Positions 10,657 through 18,300 of a stretch of 64,000 nt of DNA are shown piece by piece. The translations under genes were made by a program, and so were the position numbers. The stretch is from Chitinophaga arvensicola (GTDB taxonomy: Bacteria; Bacteroidota; Bacteroidia; Chitinophagales; Chitinophagaceae), in assembly GCF_900110835.1 (NCBI RefSeq), contig NZ_FOJG01000001.1, positions 1,313,022 to 1,377,021 on the forward strand, written 5' to 3'. Below the pieces are notes generated by a model. That model was not told the DNA's origin. It saw nothing but the letters and a program-made list of their open reading frames with translations, and searched no databases. Positions within the stretch are counted from its first letter, which is position 1. Each line of letters starts with the position of its first letter.

Positions 10657-11703
10657 ATGGCAACAAAAAAGAAGGTTGCTAGTAAAACGACCCAAAAGGC
10701 AGCTCCGGCTAAAAAGACTGTGGCAAAGGCATCAACAGCAAAAAAAGCTGCCAAACCTGTTGCTCCGGTGAAAAAAGCGGCGCCCGCTCCCAAGAAAGCA
10801 GCTGCAAAAGCAGCCCCTGCAAAGGCGGCTCCTAAGGCAGCGGCAAAACCAGCAGCCGGAAAAGCCGTGGTAACTAAAAGCACTGCCAAAAAAGCCGCTC
10901 CGGCGCCTGTAAAAGCAGTGAAAAAGGCCCCTGCCTTACCAAACAGTAAAACATCATCCGTCAAGAAAGTTGCTGTACCTGCAAAATCGACCGTTAAAAA
11001 AGAGCCTGCTGTAAAGCAGCAAGTGGTAACGAAAAGTGTTTCCGCTGAAAAAGAGAAACCATTTATTTCTAAGTCAGAAGAAAAAGAACTTAAAACGATG
11101 GCAGTAAAGAAAGCAGATACTAAGGTAGAAGTTGCTAAGGAAAAAGAATCCACAAAAAAAGCAGCCGAAAAGCCTGTTGTTAAGGCTGAAAAGTCAGTAA
11201 AGGCGGAAAAATCCGAGAAACCCGAAAAAACTGAAAAATCTGAGAAAAAAGGTGGAAAAGCTACCCTGGTAACTTATCAACCTGAATTCACCAAGTCAGT
11301 GCTGGATCAACCAGCACAACCTACTGGTCCTGTATACAGATACAGTGATTCAGACCTGCAGGAGTTTAGAGAACTGATCCAAAAGAAGCTGGAATCAGCT
11401 AAAAAGGAGCTCATCTATCTGCAAGGCCTGATCACCCGCAAAGACGAGGCAGGTACTGACGATACTGAAAACAAATACATGAGCATGGAAGATGGCAGTG
11501 GCTCCCAGGAAAGAGAGCAGCTGAACCAGATGGCCAGCCGTCAGATCCAGTTCATCGATCACCTGGAAAAAGCGATGATGCGTATTGAAAATAAAACCTA
11601 TGGTATTTGCCGCGTAACCGGTAAACTCATAGATAAAGCGCGCCTCAGAGCTGTTCCTCACGCTACATTGAGCATTGAAGCTAAACTGGCTAAAAGTAAA
11701 TAA
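10657..11703 (+). CDS. DksA/TraR-like protein with long Lys/Ala/Pro-rich N-terminal tail
   Basis: A 348-residue protein in two parts. Residues 1 to about 210 are extremely rich in lysine, alanine, proline and valine, with KKAAPA-type repeats resembling histone H1 or AlgP tails, turning to KAEKSEKPEKTEKSEKK at the end. The C-terminal ~125 residues form a DksA/TraR-like coiled coil (YSDSDLQEFRELIQKKLESA) and a degenerate finger: YGICRVTGKLIDKARL keeps one cysteine where classic DksA has four. TraR/DksA proteins bind RNA polymerase through its secondary channel; the tail may add nucleic-acid binding (inference). A short DksA-like gene after ileS is common in Bacteroidota, often followed by lspA; here a strong terminator follows instead. 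The tail DNA is repetitive. Confidence 0.85.
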   Translation: MATKKKVASKTTQKAAPAKKTVAKASTAKKAAKPVAPVKKAAPAPKKAAAKAAPAKAAPKAAAKPAAGKAVVTKSTAKKAAPAPVKAVKKAPALPNSKTSSVKKVAVPAKSTVKKEPAVKQQVVTKSVSAEKEKPFISKSEEKELKTMAVKKADTKVEVAKEKESTKKAAEKPVVKAEKSVKAEKSEKPEKTEKSEKKGGKATLVTYQPEFTKSVLDQPAQPTGPVYRYSDSDLQEFRELIQKKLESAKKELIYLQGLITRKDEAGTDDTENKYMSMEDGSGSQEREQLNQMASRQIQFIDHLEKAMMRIENKTYGICRVTGKLIDKARLRAVPHATLSIEAKLAKSK

Positions 11704-11724
11704 GTCTTAATTTCATTAAGACAG

Positions 11725-11757
11725 AAAAGGCGCAGCGGTTATCCGCTGCGCCTTTTT
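11725..11757 (+). terminator. Strong terminator of the ileS operon
   Basis: AAAGGCGCAGCGG and CCGCTGCGCCTTT form a 13-bp perfect stem with a TTAT loop, followed by T-rich sequence. It begins about 20 bases after the stop of the DksA-like gene and also faces the convergent glycosyltransferase gene. Confidence 0.92.
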
Positions 11758-11806
11758 CTTTATCATATCTTGCGTATCTAAGGGTATATCCTATAGCGTT
11801 TTATAT

Positions 11807-13321
11807 TTAACAGGCGGCCACTTCTTTCTTGCTGCGTAACTGGCGCACGGCCAGGTAAATCAGCCCCGCTCCTGCCAGCCCTATCAGGCTGCCTACACCA
11901 ATGTTCCGCGCCTGTTTTTTTGAAATAGCAGGCAATTTGATCCCAAATTTAGCCGGACTGGCCTGGGCAATGTCCAGCAAAGGCGCCAATGATAAACCAC
12001 TGATGATTTTATCGGCAACCTTTTCTACAACACTACTCGGATATTGTGGACAAAAAGCAACGCCTATACCTGCTTCTGCTAATAAACGTACATCGCGTTT
12101 CCCATCTCCCACATAAATAATATTCTGGGTATTTATATGATATTGCTCTGAGATATAGGGAAACATATTGCTTTTGCTGTATTGTCCGCCTTTCATGAAG
12201 TAATCGGCTATGGTGAACTCGCCGGTAGCTACACTGTTTACCAGGTGCAGTTTGTTGGCAAATACGAAGTCCATTCCCAGCTGATTCTTGATATGACGGG
12301 CTACTGTACCAAAGCCATCAGTGATAATACCGCAGGCATAACCGCGTTTCTTCAGCTCCTGCACTATTTCCCGGATACCCGGTACCAATGGAATAGCATC
12401 CGCTACTTCCAGCAACTCTGCAATGTTGCGCCCTTCAAAGAGCGTGGCTTTCAGGTGCATGGTGGTTTCCGCATCATGTCCGGCAGCTTCAATTTCCTGC
12501 AACGCTTCTTCCTGTCCAAAGGCCACTGCGGCCCATTGCATATAGTCTTGTGTAAAAACAGCATGATCAAGGTTGAAGATGACCATCTTCTGTAACTTAT
12601 CAATAGATTCCAGGATTGAATACTCCATCTGCTCCCTGATCAGGTTAATATTACCCAGTGTTTCCAGGTTTTCCTGCGGGATATTTTCTGCTTTTCGGAG
12701 AATGGTACGGGATACCTCTCTCGACATTTTACTCAGCTGTTCCCAGGTTTGCATGGCATTTTCCACCTTTCCGATATTAGCCTCTGTAATACGGGCGCCC
12801 AGGTTATGCATATCTATGAGCAGGCCTATATCTACACCATAATCATTTTCAAAATGTACACGCGAGAGAAATGATTTGCGGGCTGCAATCATACCGCTGA
12901 GTGGTTGCTGAAAATGTGAAAGATCCGGGAATAAGATACTCAGCAGTGGCTTGGCCACCAATTGGGTGACCCTGCCTGCCTGCCTTTCAAAGTAGGATTT
13001 GACGAAGTCTGCTTCATCTTTTTCAATAGGACCAGTTAATAGGTCTATAATATTGTCGGGGTAGGTAAGGATATCGCCATCCACATAGGCAATGATATCA
13101 TGTTTTGCTGCCATCATACCTTCGCGCATGGATATTCCCTTGCCGCGCTGGCTACTGGTGATTACCCGTACATGCTCTTTCATGGCCTCTTCCACGGTAT
13201 TGTCGGTGGAATTATCATCTACTACAATGATCTCAATTTTACGGGTCGTTTTCTTTACGGTTTTAATTACCTGGCGTATGGTAGCACCTTCGTTTAATAC
13301 AGGAATTACGATAGATATCAT
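11807..13321 (-). CDS. Glycosyltransferase family 2 fused to a HAD (SerB-like) domain, C-terminal membrane helix
   Basis: A 504-residue fusion. Residues 1 to about 220 are a GT-A glycosyltransferase: VVDDNSTDNT near residue 35 and the metal-binding DGD in YVDGDIL near residue 80. The GT part resembles glucosyl- or mannosyl-3-phosphoglycerate synthase-like enzymes. Residues 245 to about 440 are a HAD domain with motif II in CGIITDGFG and motif IV in YVGDGKRDVRLL near residue 402. Motif I reads FNLDHA: the nucleophilic first aspartate is Asn250, the second is Asp252. The phosphatase may therefore be inactive or altered. A C-terminal hydrophobic helix (VGSLIGLAGAGLIYLAV) suggests membrane tethering. 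Synthase plus phosphatase would make a glycosylglycerate-type solute or headgroup, but the product is inferred. It lies downstream of an ABC exporter, separated by a terminator. Confidence 0.75.
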   Translation of the reverse strand: MISIVIPVLNEGATIRQVIKTVKKTTRKIEIIVVDDNSTDNTVEEAMKEHVRVITSSQRGKGISMREGMMAAKHDIIAYVDGDILTYPDNIIDLLTGPIEKDEADFVKSYFERQAGRVTQLVAKPLLSILFPDLSHFQQPLSGMIAARKSFLSRVHFENDYGVDIGLLIDMHNLGARITEANIGKVENAMQTWEQLSKMSREVSRTILRKAENIPQENLETLGNINLIREQMEYSILESIDKLQKMVIFNLDHAVFTQDYMQWAAVAFGQEEALQEIEAAGHDAETTMHLKATLFEGRNIAELLEVADAIPLVPGIREIVQELKKRGYACGIITDGFGTVARHIKNQLGMDFVFANKLHLVNSVATGEFTIADYFMKGGQYSKSNMFPYISEQYHINTQNIIYVGDGKRDVRLLAEAGIGVAFCPQYPSSVVEKVADKIISGLSLAPLLDIAQASPAKFGIKLPAISKKQARNIGVGSLIGLAGAGLIYLAVRQLRSKKEVAAC

Positions 13322-13474
13322 AGGAGTTCGCTATGTTAAAAGGTTAAAAAATAGTGCTGCAAAGAGCTGGTGTTGGCATTGTCAGGGCGCATCAATAACA
13401 AAAACCGTACCCATTAACCCGGAATGAGAAGAAGAAAATATTAAGGAAAGCGAGACGGGGATTGGTTCATAAAC

Positions 13475-13507
13475 AAATACGTCCCGCATAGTGGGCGGGA
13501 CGTATTT
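13475..13507. terminator. Bidirectional-looking terminator, 13-bp perfect stem
   Basis: AAATACGTCCCGC (13475-13487) and GCGGGACGTATTT (13495-13507) pair perfectly around a 7-base loop. It lies 31 bases past the stop of the ABC exporter gene and upstream of the glycosyltransferase gene on the same strand, so it separates the two units. Confidence 0.8.
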
Positions 13508-13538
13508 ATTACGTATATACTTTAACGTTAGGAGTCCT

Positions 13539-15371
13539 TTATTTGAATTCCTGCATTTCTACCAGCTTATGATAGATGCCGGTTTGTGCCAGCAACTGGT
13601 CGTGTGTACCACGTTCCCTGATTTCTCCCTGATCCATCACTATGATTTCATTCGCGTGCTGAATGGTGCTCAGGCGGTGTGCAATTACAATGGTGGTGCG
13701 GTTTTGCATGAGTTTATCAAGGGCAGCCTGTACCAGTTTTTCTGATTCTGTATCCAATGCAGAAGTAGCTTCATCCAATATGAGGATGGGTGGATTTTTA
13801 AAGATGGCCCTGGCGATGGTAAGGCGCTGACGCTGGCCGCCACTGAGTTTCAGGCCACGGTCGCCAATGATGGTATCATAGCCATTATCGAGTTGTTCGA
13901 TGAATTCGTGTGCGTTGGCGATTTTTGCGGCTGTGATAATAGCTTCTCTGTCTGCCTGCGGCTGGCCAAAAGCGATGTTGTTGAATACGGTATCATTGAA
14001 CAGGATGGCTTCCTGTGATACCACACCGATAAGGCTACGGAGGTCGTGTACCTTGAGGTCTCGTATATCGGTGCCGTCTATACGAATAGCACCTTCATTT
14101 ACATCATAAAAGCGAGGTAAGATATCGGCCATGGTAGATTTCCCTGCGCCACTGCGTCCTACAAGGGCAATCATCTGACCCTTGTTAATAGTGAGCTGTA
14201 TGTGTTTCAGGACATATTGCTGTTCGTATTTAAAGGAAACATTATCATATACCACGCTGTTATTAAACTCTTTTATAGAGCGGGCATCCGGTTTTTCATG
14301 GATGGTAACCGGTGCATCGAGTATGGCGAAAATCCGTTCACTGGCCACCATTCCTTTTTGTATGGTAGTAATGGACGTAGATACGTTTTTAGCCGGCTGC
14401 ATGATCTGTGAATAAAATACGAGATAGGTCATGAAAGTGGCGCCAGTCAGCAGTTGGCTGCCGCTGAGTACCAGGGAGCCGCCATAAATCACCAGTATGA
14501 TGATAACGACCACGCCCAGTATTTCAGAGATAGGTGAAGCGAGTTCGCGTTGATTGTACATGGCCTTACTTACTTTCACAAAACGGCCGTTTACCTCGTC
14601 GAATTTATTTTTCATGAAACGTTCTGCAGTAAAGGATTGTATGATTCTGATGCCGCTGAGTGTTTCTTCTGTAACAGACAATATTCTTCCGAGCAGTTCC
14701 TGGCTGAATTTACCTTTGAGCTTTAATCTTTTCGATACGTTGGAAATGAGGATTCCTGAAACCGGAAAGAAAATGATGGTAAAGACCGTGAGGTTAACGG
14801 ACAGGTAGAATAAGGCCGCAAAGTAGCCGATGATAATAAACGGATCGCGCAGCAGGGTTTGTATGGCATTGATCACGCTGTTTTCTATTTCCTGTACGTC
14901 GTTGGTCATAGAAGAGAGCAGATCGCCTTTCTGCTGTTCACTGTAAAAGCCCAGGGATTGTTCGGTGAATTTTTCATACAGGCGCGTGCGTAGCCGGGAA
15001 AGAACGGTCATTTTGAGTCGTACCATTACCCGGGCACTCATATACCGGCCAAAGTTGGCGATGATAATACAGATACCTATCACGCCGCAAACAAAGTACA
15101 GGGCGCTCAGTTTGGAGCCGCTGGCCCGGATGAAACTGTAGAAATAGTAGTTAAACAGGTCTACGAAATAATTGATCGAGAGGGCAAAATGTGGTTGAGG
15201 CAATACTTTTGGTACTTCTCCCACCTGGTTGAAAATAACGGTGAGGAGGGGAATCAGCATGGCAAAGTTGACCATACCGAATATGATACCGATGAAGGTA
15301 TACACTACATATTCCGGCAGGTAATGGTGTAAGGGAGTGGCAAATCTGAGTAATCGCTTGAATGTCTTCAT
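13539..15371 (-). CDS. MsbA-type ABC exporter (fused permease and ATPase)
   Basis: A 610-residue half-transporter. The N-terminal ~340 residues hold six membrane helices of the type-1 exporter fold, with the coupling segment FTEQSLGFYSEQQKGDLLSS. The C-terminal ATPase has Walker A GRSGAGKST, signature LSGGQRQR, Walker B ILILDEATSALD and the switch histidine in IVIAHRLSTI. Homodimers of this family flip lipids, lipid A precursors or drugs across the inner membrane. In Bacteroidota such proteins are commonly labelled MsbA-like, but the substrate cannot be read from sequence. The start at 15371 follows a TATTTTTG box by about 40 bases. The downstream glycosyltransferase-HAD protein could act on the same envelope pathway, but a terminator separates them. 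Confidence 0.9.
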   Translation of the reverse strand: MKTFKRLLRFATPLHHYLPEYVVYTFIGIIFGMVNFAMLIPLLTVIFNQVGEVPKVLPQPHFALSINYFVDLFNYYFYSFIRASGSKLSALYFVCGVIGICIIIANFGRYMSARVMVRLKMTVLSRLRTRLYEKFTEQSLGFYSEQQKGDLLSSMTNDVQEIENSVINAIQTLLRDPFIIIGYFAALFYLSVNLTVFTIIFFPVSGILISNVSKRLKLKGKFSQELLGRILSVTEETLSGIRIIQSFTAERFMKNKFDEVNGRFVKVSKAMYNQRELASPISEILGVVVIIILVIYGGSLVLSGSQLLTGATFMTYLVFYSQIMQPAKNVSTSITTIQKGMVASERIFAILDAPVTIHEKPDARSIKEFNNSVVYDNVSFKYEQQYVLKHIQLTINKGQMIALVGRSGAGKSTMADILPRFYDVNEGAIRIDGTDIRDLKVHDLRSLIGVVSQEAILFNDTVFNNIAFGQPQADREAIITAAKIANAHEFIEQLDNGYDTIIGDRGLKLSGGQRQRLTIARAIFKNPPILILDEATSALDTESEKLVQAALDKLMQNRTTIVIAHRLSTIQHANEIIVMDQGEIRERGTHDQLLAQTGIYHKLVEMQEFK

Positions 15372-15407
15372 TCCTGGTACTTTTAAGCTGTCTGTTTAAC
15401 TTGCTGG

Positions 15408-15415
15408 CAAAAATA
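15408..15415 (-). promoter_or_regulatory. Predicted promoter -7 box of the ABC exporter gene (TATTTTTG)
   Basis: Minus-strand TATTTTTG matches TAnnTTTG, 37 bases before the ATG. No good -33 element was identified. Confidence 0.5.
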
Positions 15416-15578
15416 GTATAATTAAGAGATGGCGGGGTGTAATTGCGGCTATTCTTTGCCGGAAATGGTTAATTTCGCAATTGACGGGCTGCTGGCAGCC
15501 TGTTACGGTTTGGAGAGGTGAGGTAATTACGTTATTATCGTACAAGAGCCGTTTTACTAACGATTAAAATTGAATGAG

Positions 15579-15959
15579 ATGCAGGAAACTAAAAGGCAGA
15601 AACAAATAGGACAATTAGTGCAGCAGGAGCTGAGCGGTATTTTCCAGCGGATGGGTTTTAATGTGATAGAGGGTGGAATGATATCTGTTGCTGCGGTTAA
15701 AATGACCCCTGATCTGCTGGAAGCGAAGGTATACCTGAGTATGTTTCAGATTAAAGCGCCTGCGGAGATGCTGGAGCGGATCAAGGAAAGAATGGGCGAA
15801 ATCAAAAAATCGCTGGGGATGGGACTGGGCAAGCAGTTGCGCCGGATACCGGAACTGAGCTTCTTCCTGGATGATACCCTTGATTATGTATTTAAAATGG
15901 AAGAGCTGTTTAAAAAGATCAAGGAGGATGATGCAAATATCAAAGAAGGTAAAAAATAG
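15579..15959 (+). CDS. rbfA: Ribosome-binding factor A
   Basis: Binds the 30S subunit and helps mature the 5' end of 16S rRNA; important in the cold. The 126-residue protein from the ATG at 15579 begins MQETKRQKQIGQLVQQELS, the usual RbfA start, and has the KH-like fold segments MISVAAVKMTPDLLEAKVYL and LRRIPELSFFLDDTLDYVFK. A TTG at 15570 in the same frame would add three residues and is less likely. It is followed after 43 bases by a LolC/FtsX-type permease gene, an arrangement seen in other Bacteroidota genomes, suggesting cotranscription. Confidence 0.93.
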   Translation: MQETKRQKQIGQLVQQELSGIFQRMGFNVIEGGMISVAAVKMTPDLLEAKVYLSMFQIKAPAEMLERIKERMGEIKKSLGMGLGKQLRRIPELSFFLDDTLDYVFKMEELFKKIKEDDANIKEGKK

Positions 15960-16002
15960 GGGTTACGGATTTTTCATTTTTCATTCGTAATCCATCAAAT
16001 AC

Positions 16003-17226
16003 ATGGTTTGGCAATTTGCTTCCCGTTATTTCCGGGCAAAAAAATCTACCAATGCTATCAATATCATTGCCTGGGTAAGTGTGGTGGCAATTGCAGTGGG
16101 GGCTGGAGCCCTGATTGTGATACTGAGTGTTTTCAATGGTTTTGAAGGATTGGTAAAATCACTTTATTCTTCTTTTTATCCTGCTATCAGGGTAGCGCCG
16201 GCTACAGGTAAAACGATCCTGCTCTCCCCTGCTCAGTTGCAGCAGATAGCGGCGGTGCCTGGAGTAGCGCATTTTTCGCGGGTGATTGAGGAAAAGGCGG
16301 TACTGCGTTACGGTGACGAGCCTACGATTGCGGTATTGAAGGGAGTAGACAGCGGTTACAACAATGTAACAGACGTAAAAAGCAATATCATCAGGGGCCG
16401 TTTTGATACCGGCGATAGTGTGGCTTACCGGGCTGTACTGGGGTTAGAGCTGGAAGGTGCACTGGGAGTGGATGTGGTACATAGTATTGCCCCTGTAACG
16501 GTATATCTGCCAAGGAGAAATGTAAATGCTTTTGTGACCCCGGAAGATGCCCTGAACAACGGGGTACTATATCCTGCCGGTACTTTTGCGATTCAGCAGG
16601 AGTTTAACAGCAAGTATGTTATTACGAATATTGAATTTTTGCGTAATCTGTTGCAATTAGGTGCAGATGAGATGTCATCGCTGGAAATCGGGATACGGTC
16701 AGGGGTAAACGATAAGCAGTTGAAGGCGCGGCTGGAGCAGTTACTGGGTAGCCGATATAAGGTGCAGACCCGGTATGAACAGAATCAGTCCTTGTACGCT
16801 ATCATGCAAACAGAGAAGTGGGCGGTGTACGTGATCCTTAGTTTTATCATGATCATTGCTGCTTTCAACATGATCGGTTCTTTATATATGCTGGTGATAG
16901 AGAAGCAGAAAGATATTACGATTCTCAAAGCCATGGGGGCGCGCAAGTCGTTGATTATGCGTATTTTCCTGGCAGAGGGGTTGATTATTGCCGGGATTGG
17001 AACATTGCTGGGCTTTGGTTTGGGAATCAGCTTTTGCTTGTTGCAACAGCGATTTGGTATTATCAAACTGGAAGGGACTTCCTTTTTAGTAGATGCTTAT
17101 CCGGTGAGTATGCATGCTGCTGATTTCGGGTTGGTGTTTGTAACGATTATGATTATTGGTGTGGCGGCGAGTTGGTATCCTGCCCGAAAAGCGGCGGTGG
17201 AAGCGATTACATTAAAGGCTACCTGA
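16003..17226 (+). CDS. FtsX/LolC-E-type ABC transporter permease
   Basis: A 407-residue inner-membrane permease with one N-terminal helix (NIIAWVSVVAIAVGAGALIV), a periplasmic domain of about 220 residues, and three C-terminal helices in the FtsX domain (VILSFIMIIAAFNMIGSLYM and following). The motif DITILKAMGARKS after the second helix is characteristic of the lipoprotein-releasing LolC/LolE family. These permeases extract lipoproteins from the inner membrane for transfer to the outer membrane, powered by LolD. No LolD ATPase is nearby, so the partner is encoded elsewhere. The gene follows rbfA and ends at a perfect palindromic terminator. A general MacB-like role is possible, but the length and periplasmic domain fit LolC/E best. 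Confidence 0.85.
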   Translation: MVWQFASRYFRAKKSTNAINIIAWVSVVAIAVGAGALIVILSVFNGFEGLVKSLYSSFYPAIRVAPATGKTILLSPAQLQQIAAVPGVAHFSRVIEEKAVLRYGDEPTIAVLKGVDSGYNNVTDVKSNIIRGRFDTGDSVAYRAVLGLELEGALGVDVVHSIAPVTVYLPRRNVNAFVTPEDALNNGVLYPAGTFAIQQEFNSKYVITNIEFLRNLLQLGADEMSSLEIGIRSGVNDKQLKARLEQLLGSRYKVQTRYEQNQSLYAIMQTEKWAVYVILSFIMIIAAFNMIGSLYMLVIEKQKDITILKAMGARKSLIMRIFLAEGLIIAGIGTLLGFGLGISFCLLQQRFGIIKLEGTSFLVDAYPVSMHAADFGLVFVTIMIIGVAASWYPARKAAVEAITLKAT

Positions 17227-17227
17227 G

Positions 17228-17293
17228 GCTAATTAAAAATATTAAAAAAGGGTACGTGATATCACGTACCCTTTTTTAATATTTTTAATTAGC
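17228..17293. terminator. 66-base perfect palindrome, bidirectional terminator
   Basis: Bases 17228-17260 are the exact reverse complement of 17261-17293, with the centre in GTGATATCAC and no spacer. The arms contain A/T-rich outer parts and a GGGTACGTGAT core, so transcription from either side meets a GC stem followed by T-rich sequence. It sits between the convergent permease gene and the transketolase half gene, starting 2 bases after the first stop. Confidence 0.9.
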
Positions 17294-17300
17294 AATCGGA

Positions 17301-18137
17301 TTAATAATCACCGAGTGTTTCAGGCAATTGTGCGAGTGCTTTTGCGAGTTGTTCATCACTTGGGGCAATTCCATGCCATTCGTGGTGACCTTCCATAAAA
17401 TCAACGCCCTGACCCATTACGGTTTTCATGATAATAGCAATTGGTTTGCCTTTACCAGTGAGGCTTTTAGCCTTTTCGAGGGTAGCAACAACGTCGTCCA
17501 TATCGTTACCGTTCATATGGAGTACCTGCCATCCGAATACTTCGAATTTGGCACCTACGTCACCGAGGCCGGCAACATCATCAGTAGTCCCATCAATCTG
17601 CTGACCGTTCAGATCTACAGTGATGATAAGATTATCTACTTTATGATGAGGGGCAAACATCACAGATTCCCAGATTTGTCCTTCTTCCAGTTCGCCATCT
17701 CCGTGCAGGGAGAATACCAGGTTTTTATCGTTATTCAGTTTTTTAGCGAGTGCGGCGCCTATTGCAACGCTCATCCCCTGACCGAGGGATCCGGAGGCGA
17801 TACGTACACCTGGCAGGTGTTCGTGAGTAGTGGGATGGCCCTGCAGGCGTGAATTCAGCTTACGGAAAGTGCTCAGCTCCTGTACAGGGAAATAACCAGA
17901 ACGGGCAAGTGCACTGTAGAATACAGGTGAAATATGACCGTTGGAGAGAAAAAAGAGATCCTGATTTTTACCATCCATATCAAAAGGTTCAGGCTTGTGG
18001 TCCATTACCTTGAAATACAGTGCAGTCAGGAAATCAGCGCAACCTAATGAACCACCAGGGTGACCACTTTGAACGCCGTGTACCATTCGTACAATATCTC
18101 TTCTGACCTGAGTCGCAATATCTTTGAGCTGTGGCAT
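17301..18137 (-). CDS. Transketolase, N-terminal subunit
   Basis: A 278-residue protein equal to the thiamine-diphosphate-binding N-terminal third of transketolase, acting in the pentose phosphate pathway. Recognisable parts are SGHPGGSLGCADFLTALYF near the N-terminus, GSLGQGMSVAIGAALAKKLN, the ThDP motif GDGELEEGQIWESV with the following asparagine in VDLNGQ, and EGHHEWHG near the end. Split transketolases are usual in Bacteroidota, normally with the C-terminal subunit gene next door. Here the gene is followed at once by a terminator and a convergent gene, and the upstream neighbour is divergent, so the partner must be elsewhere. A TAGTTTTG promoter box lies 23 bases before the ATG. Confidence 0.9.
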   Translation of the reverse strand: MPQLKDIATQVRRDIVRMVHGVQSGHPGGSLGCADFLTALYFKVMDHKPEPFDMDGKNQDLFFLSNGHISPVFYSALARSGYFPVQELSTFRKLNSRLQGHPTTHEHLPGVRIASGSLGQGMSVAIGAALAKKLNNDKNLVFSLHGDGELEEGQIWESVMFAPHHKVDNLIITVDLNGQQIDGTTDDVAGLGDVGAKFEVFGWQVLHMNGNDMDDVVATLEKAKSLTGKGKPIAIIMKTVMGQGVDFMEGHHEWHGIAPSDEQLAKALAQLPETLGDY

Positions 18138-18159
18138 GATACTTGTTAATTTTGTGCCG

Positions 18160-18167
18160 CAAAACTA
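18160..18167 (-). promoter_or_regulatory. Predicted promoter -7 box of the transketolase half gene (TAGTTTTG)
   Basis: Minus-strand TAGTTTTG fits TAnnTTTG, 23 bases upstream of the ATG at 18137, giving a short leader. Confidence 0.5.
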
Positions 18168-18274
18168 ATAGAATTTCGTAGAATTTGTGGCCGTTTGAAT
18201 GTTTTTTTTGCGATCTCAAAGTATTAAAAAACTTGATTTTTTTAACGTTTCTTTTCACATTTCGTTGAAATTAA

Positions 18275-18282
18275 TATCTTTG
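18275..18282 (+). promoter_or_regulatory. Predicted promoter -7 box of the WecA-like gene (TATCTTTG)
   Basis: TATCTTTG matches TAnnTTTG and ends 18 bases before the ATG at 18301, implying a leader of only about 12 bases. Confidence 0.5.
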
Positions 18283-18300
18283 CACAATTAAGCCCCACTA

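Noticed and set aside
10657..11703. Minus-strand hydrophobic alanine/phenylalanine-rich frame opposite the Lys/Ala-rich tail
   Set aside because: It is the complement of the AAA/GCN-rich repeats of the real gene, a typical composition artefact.
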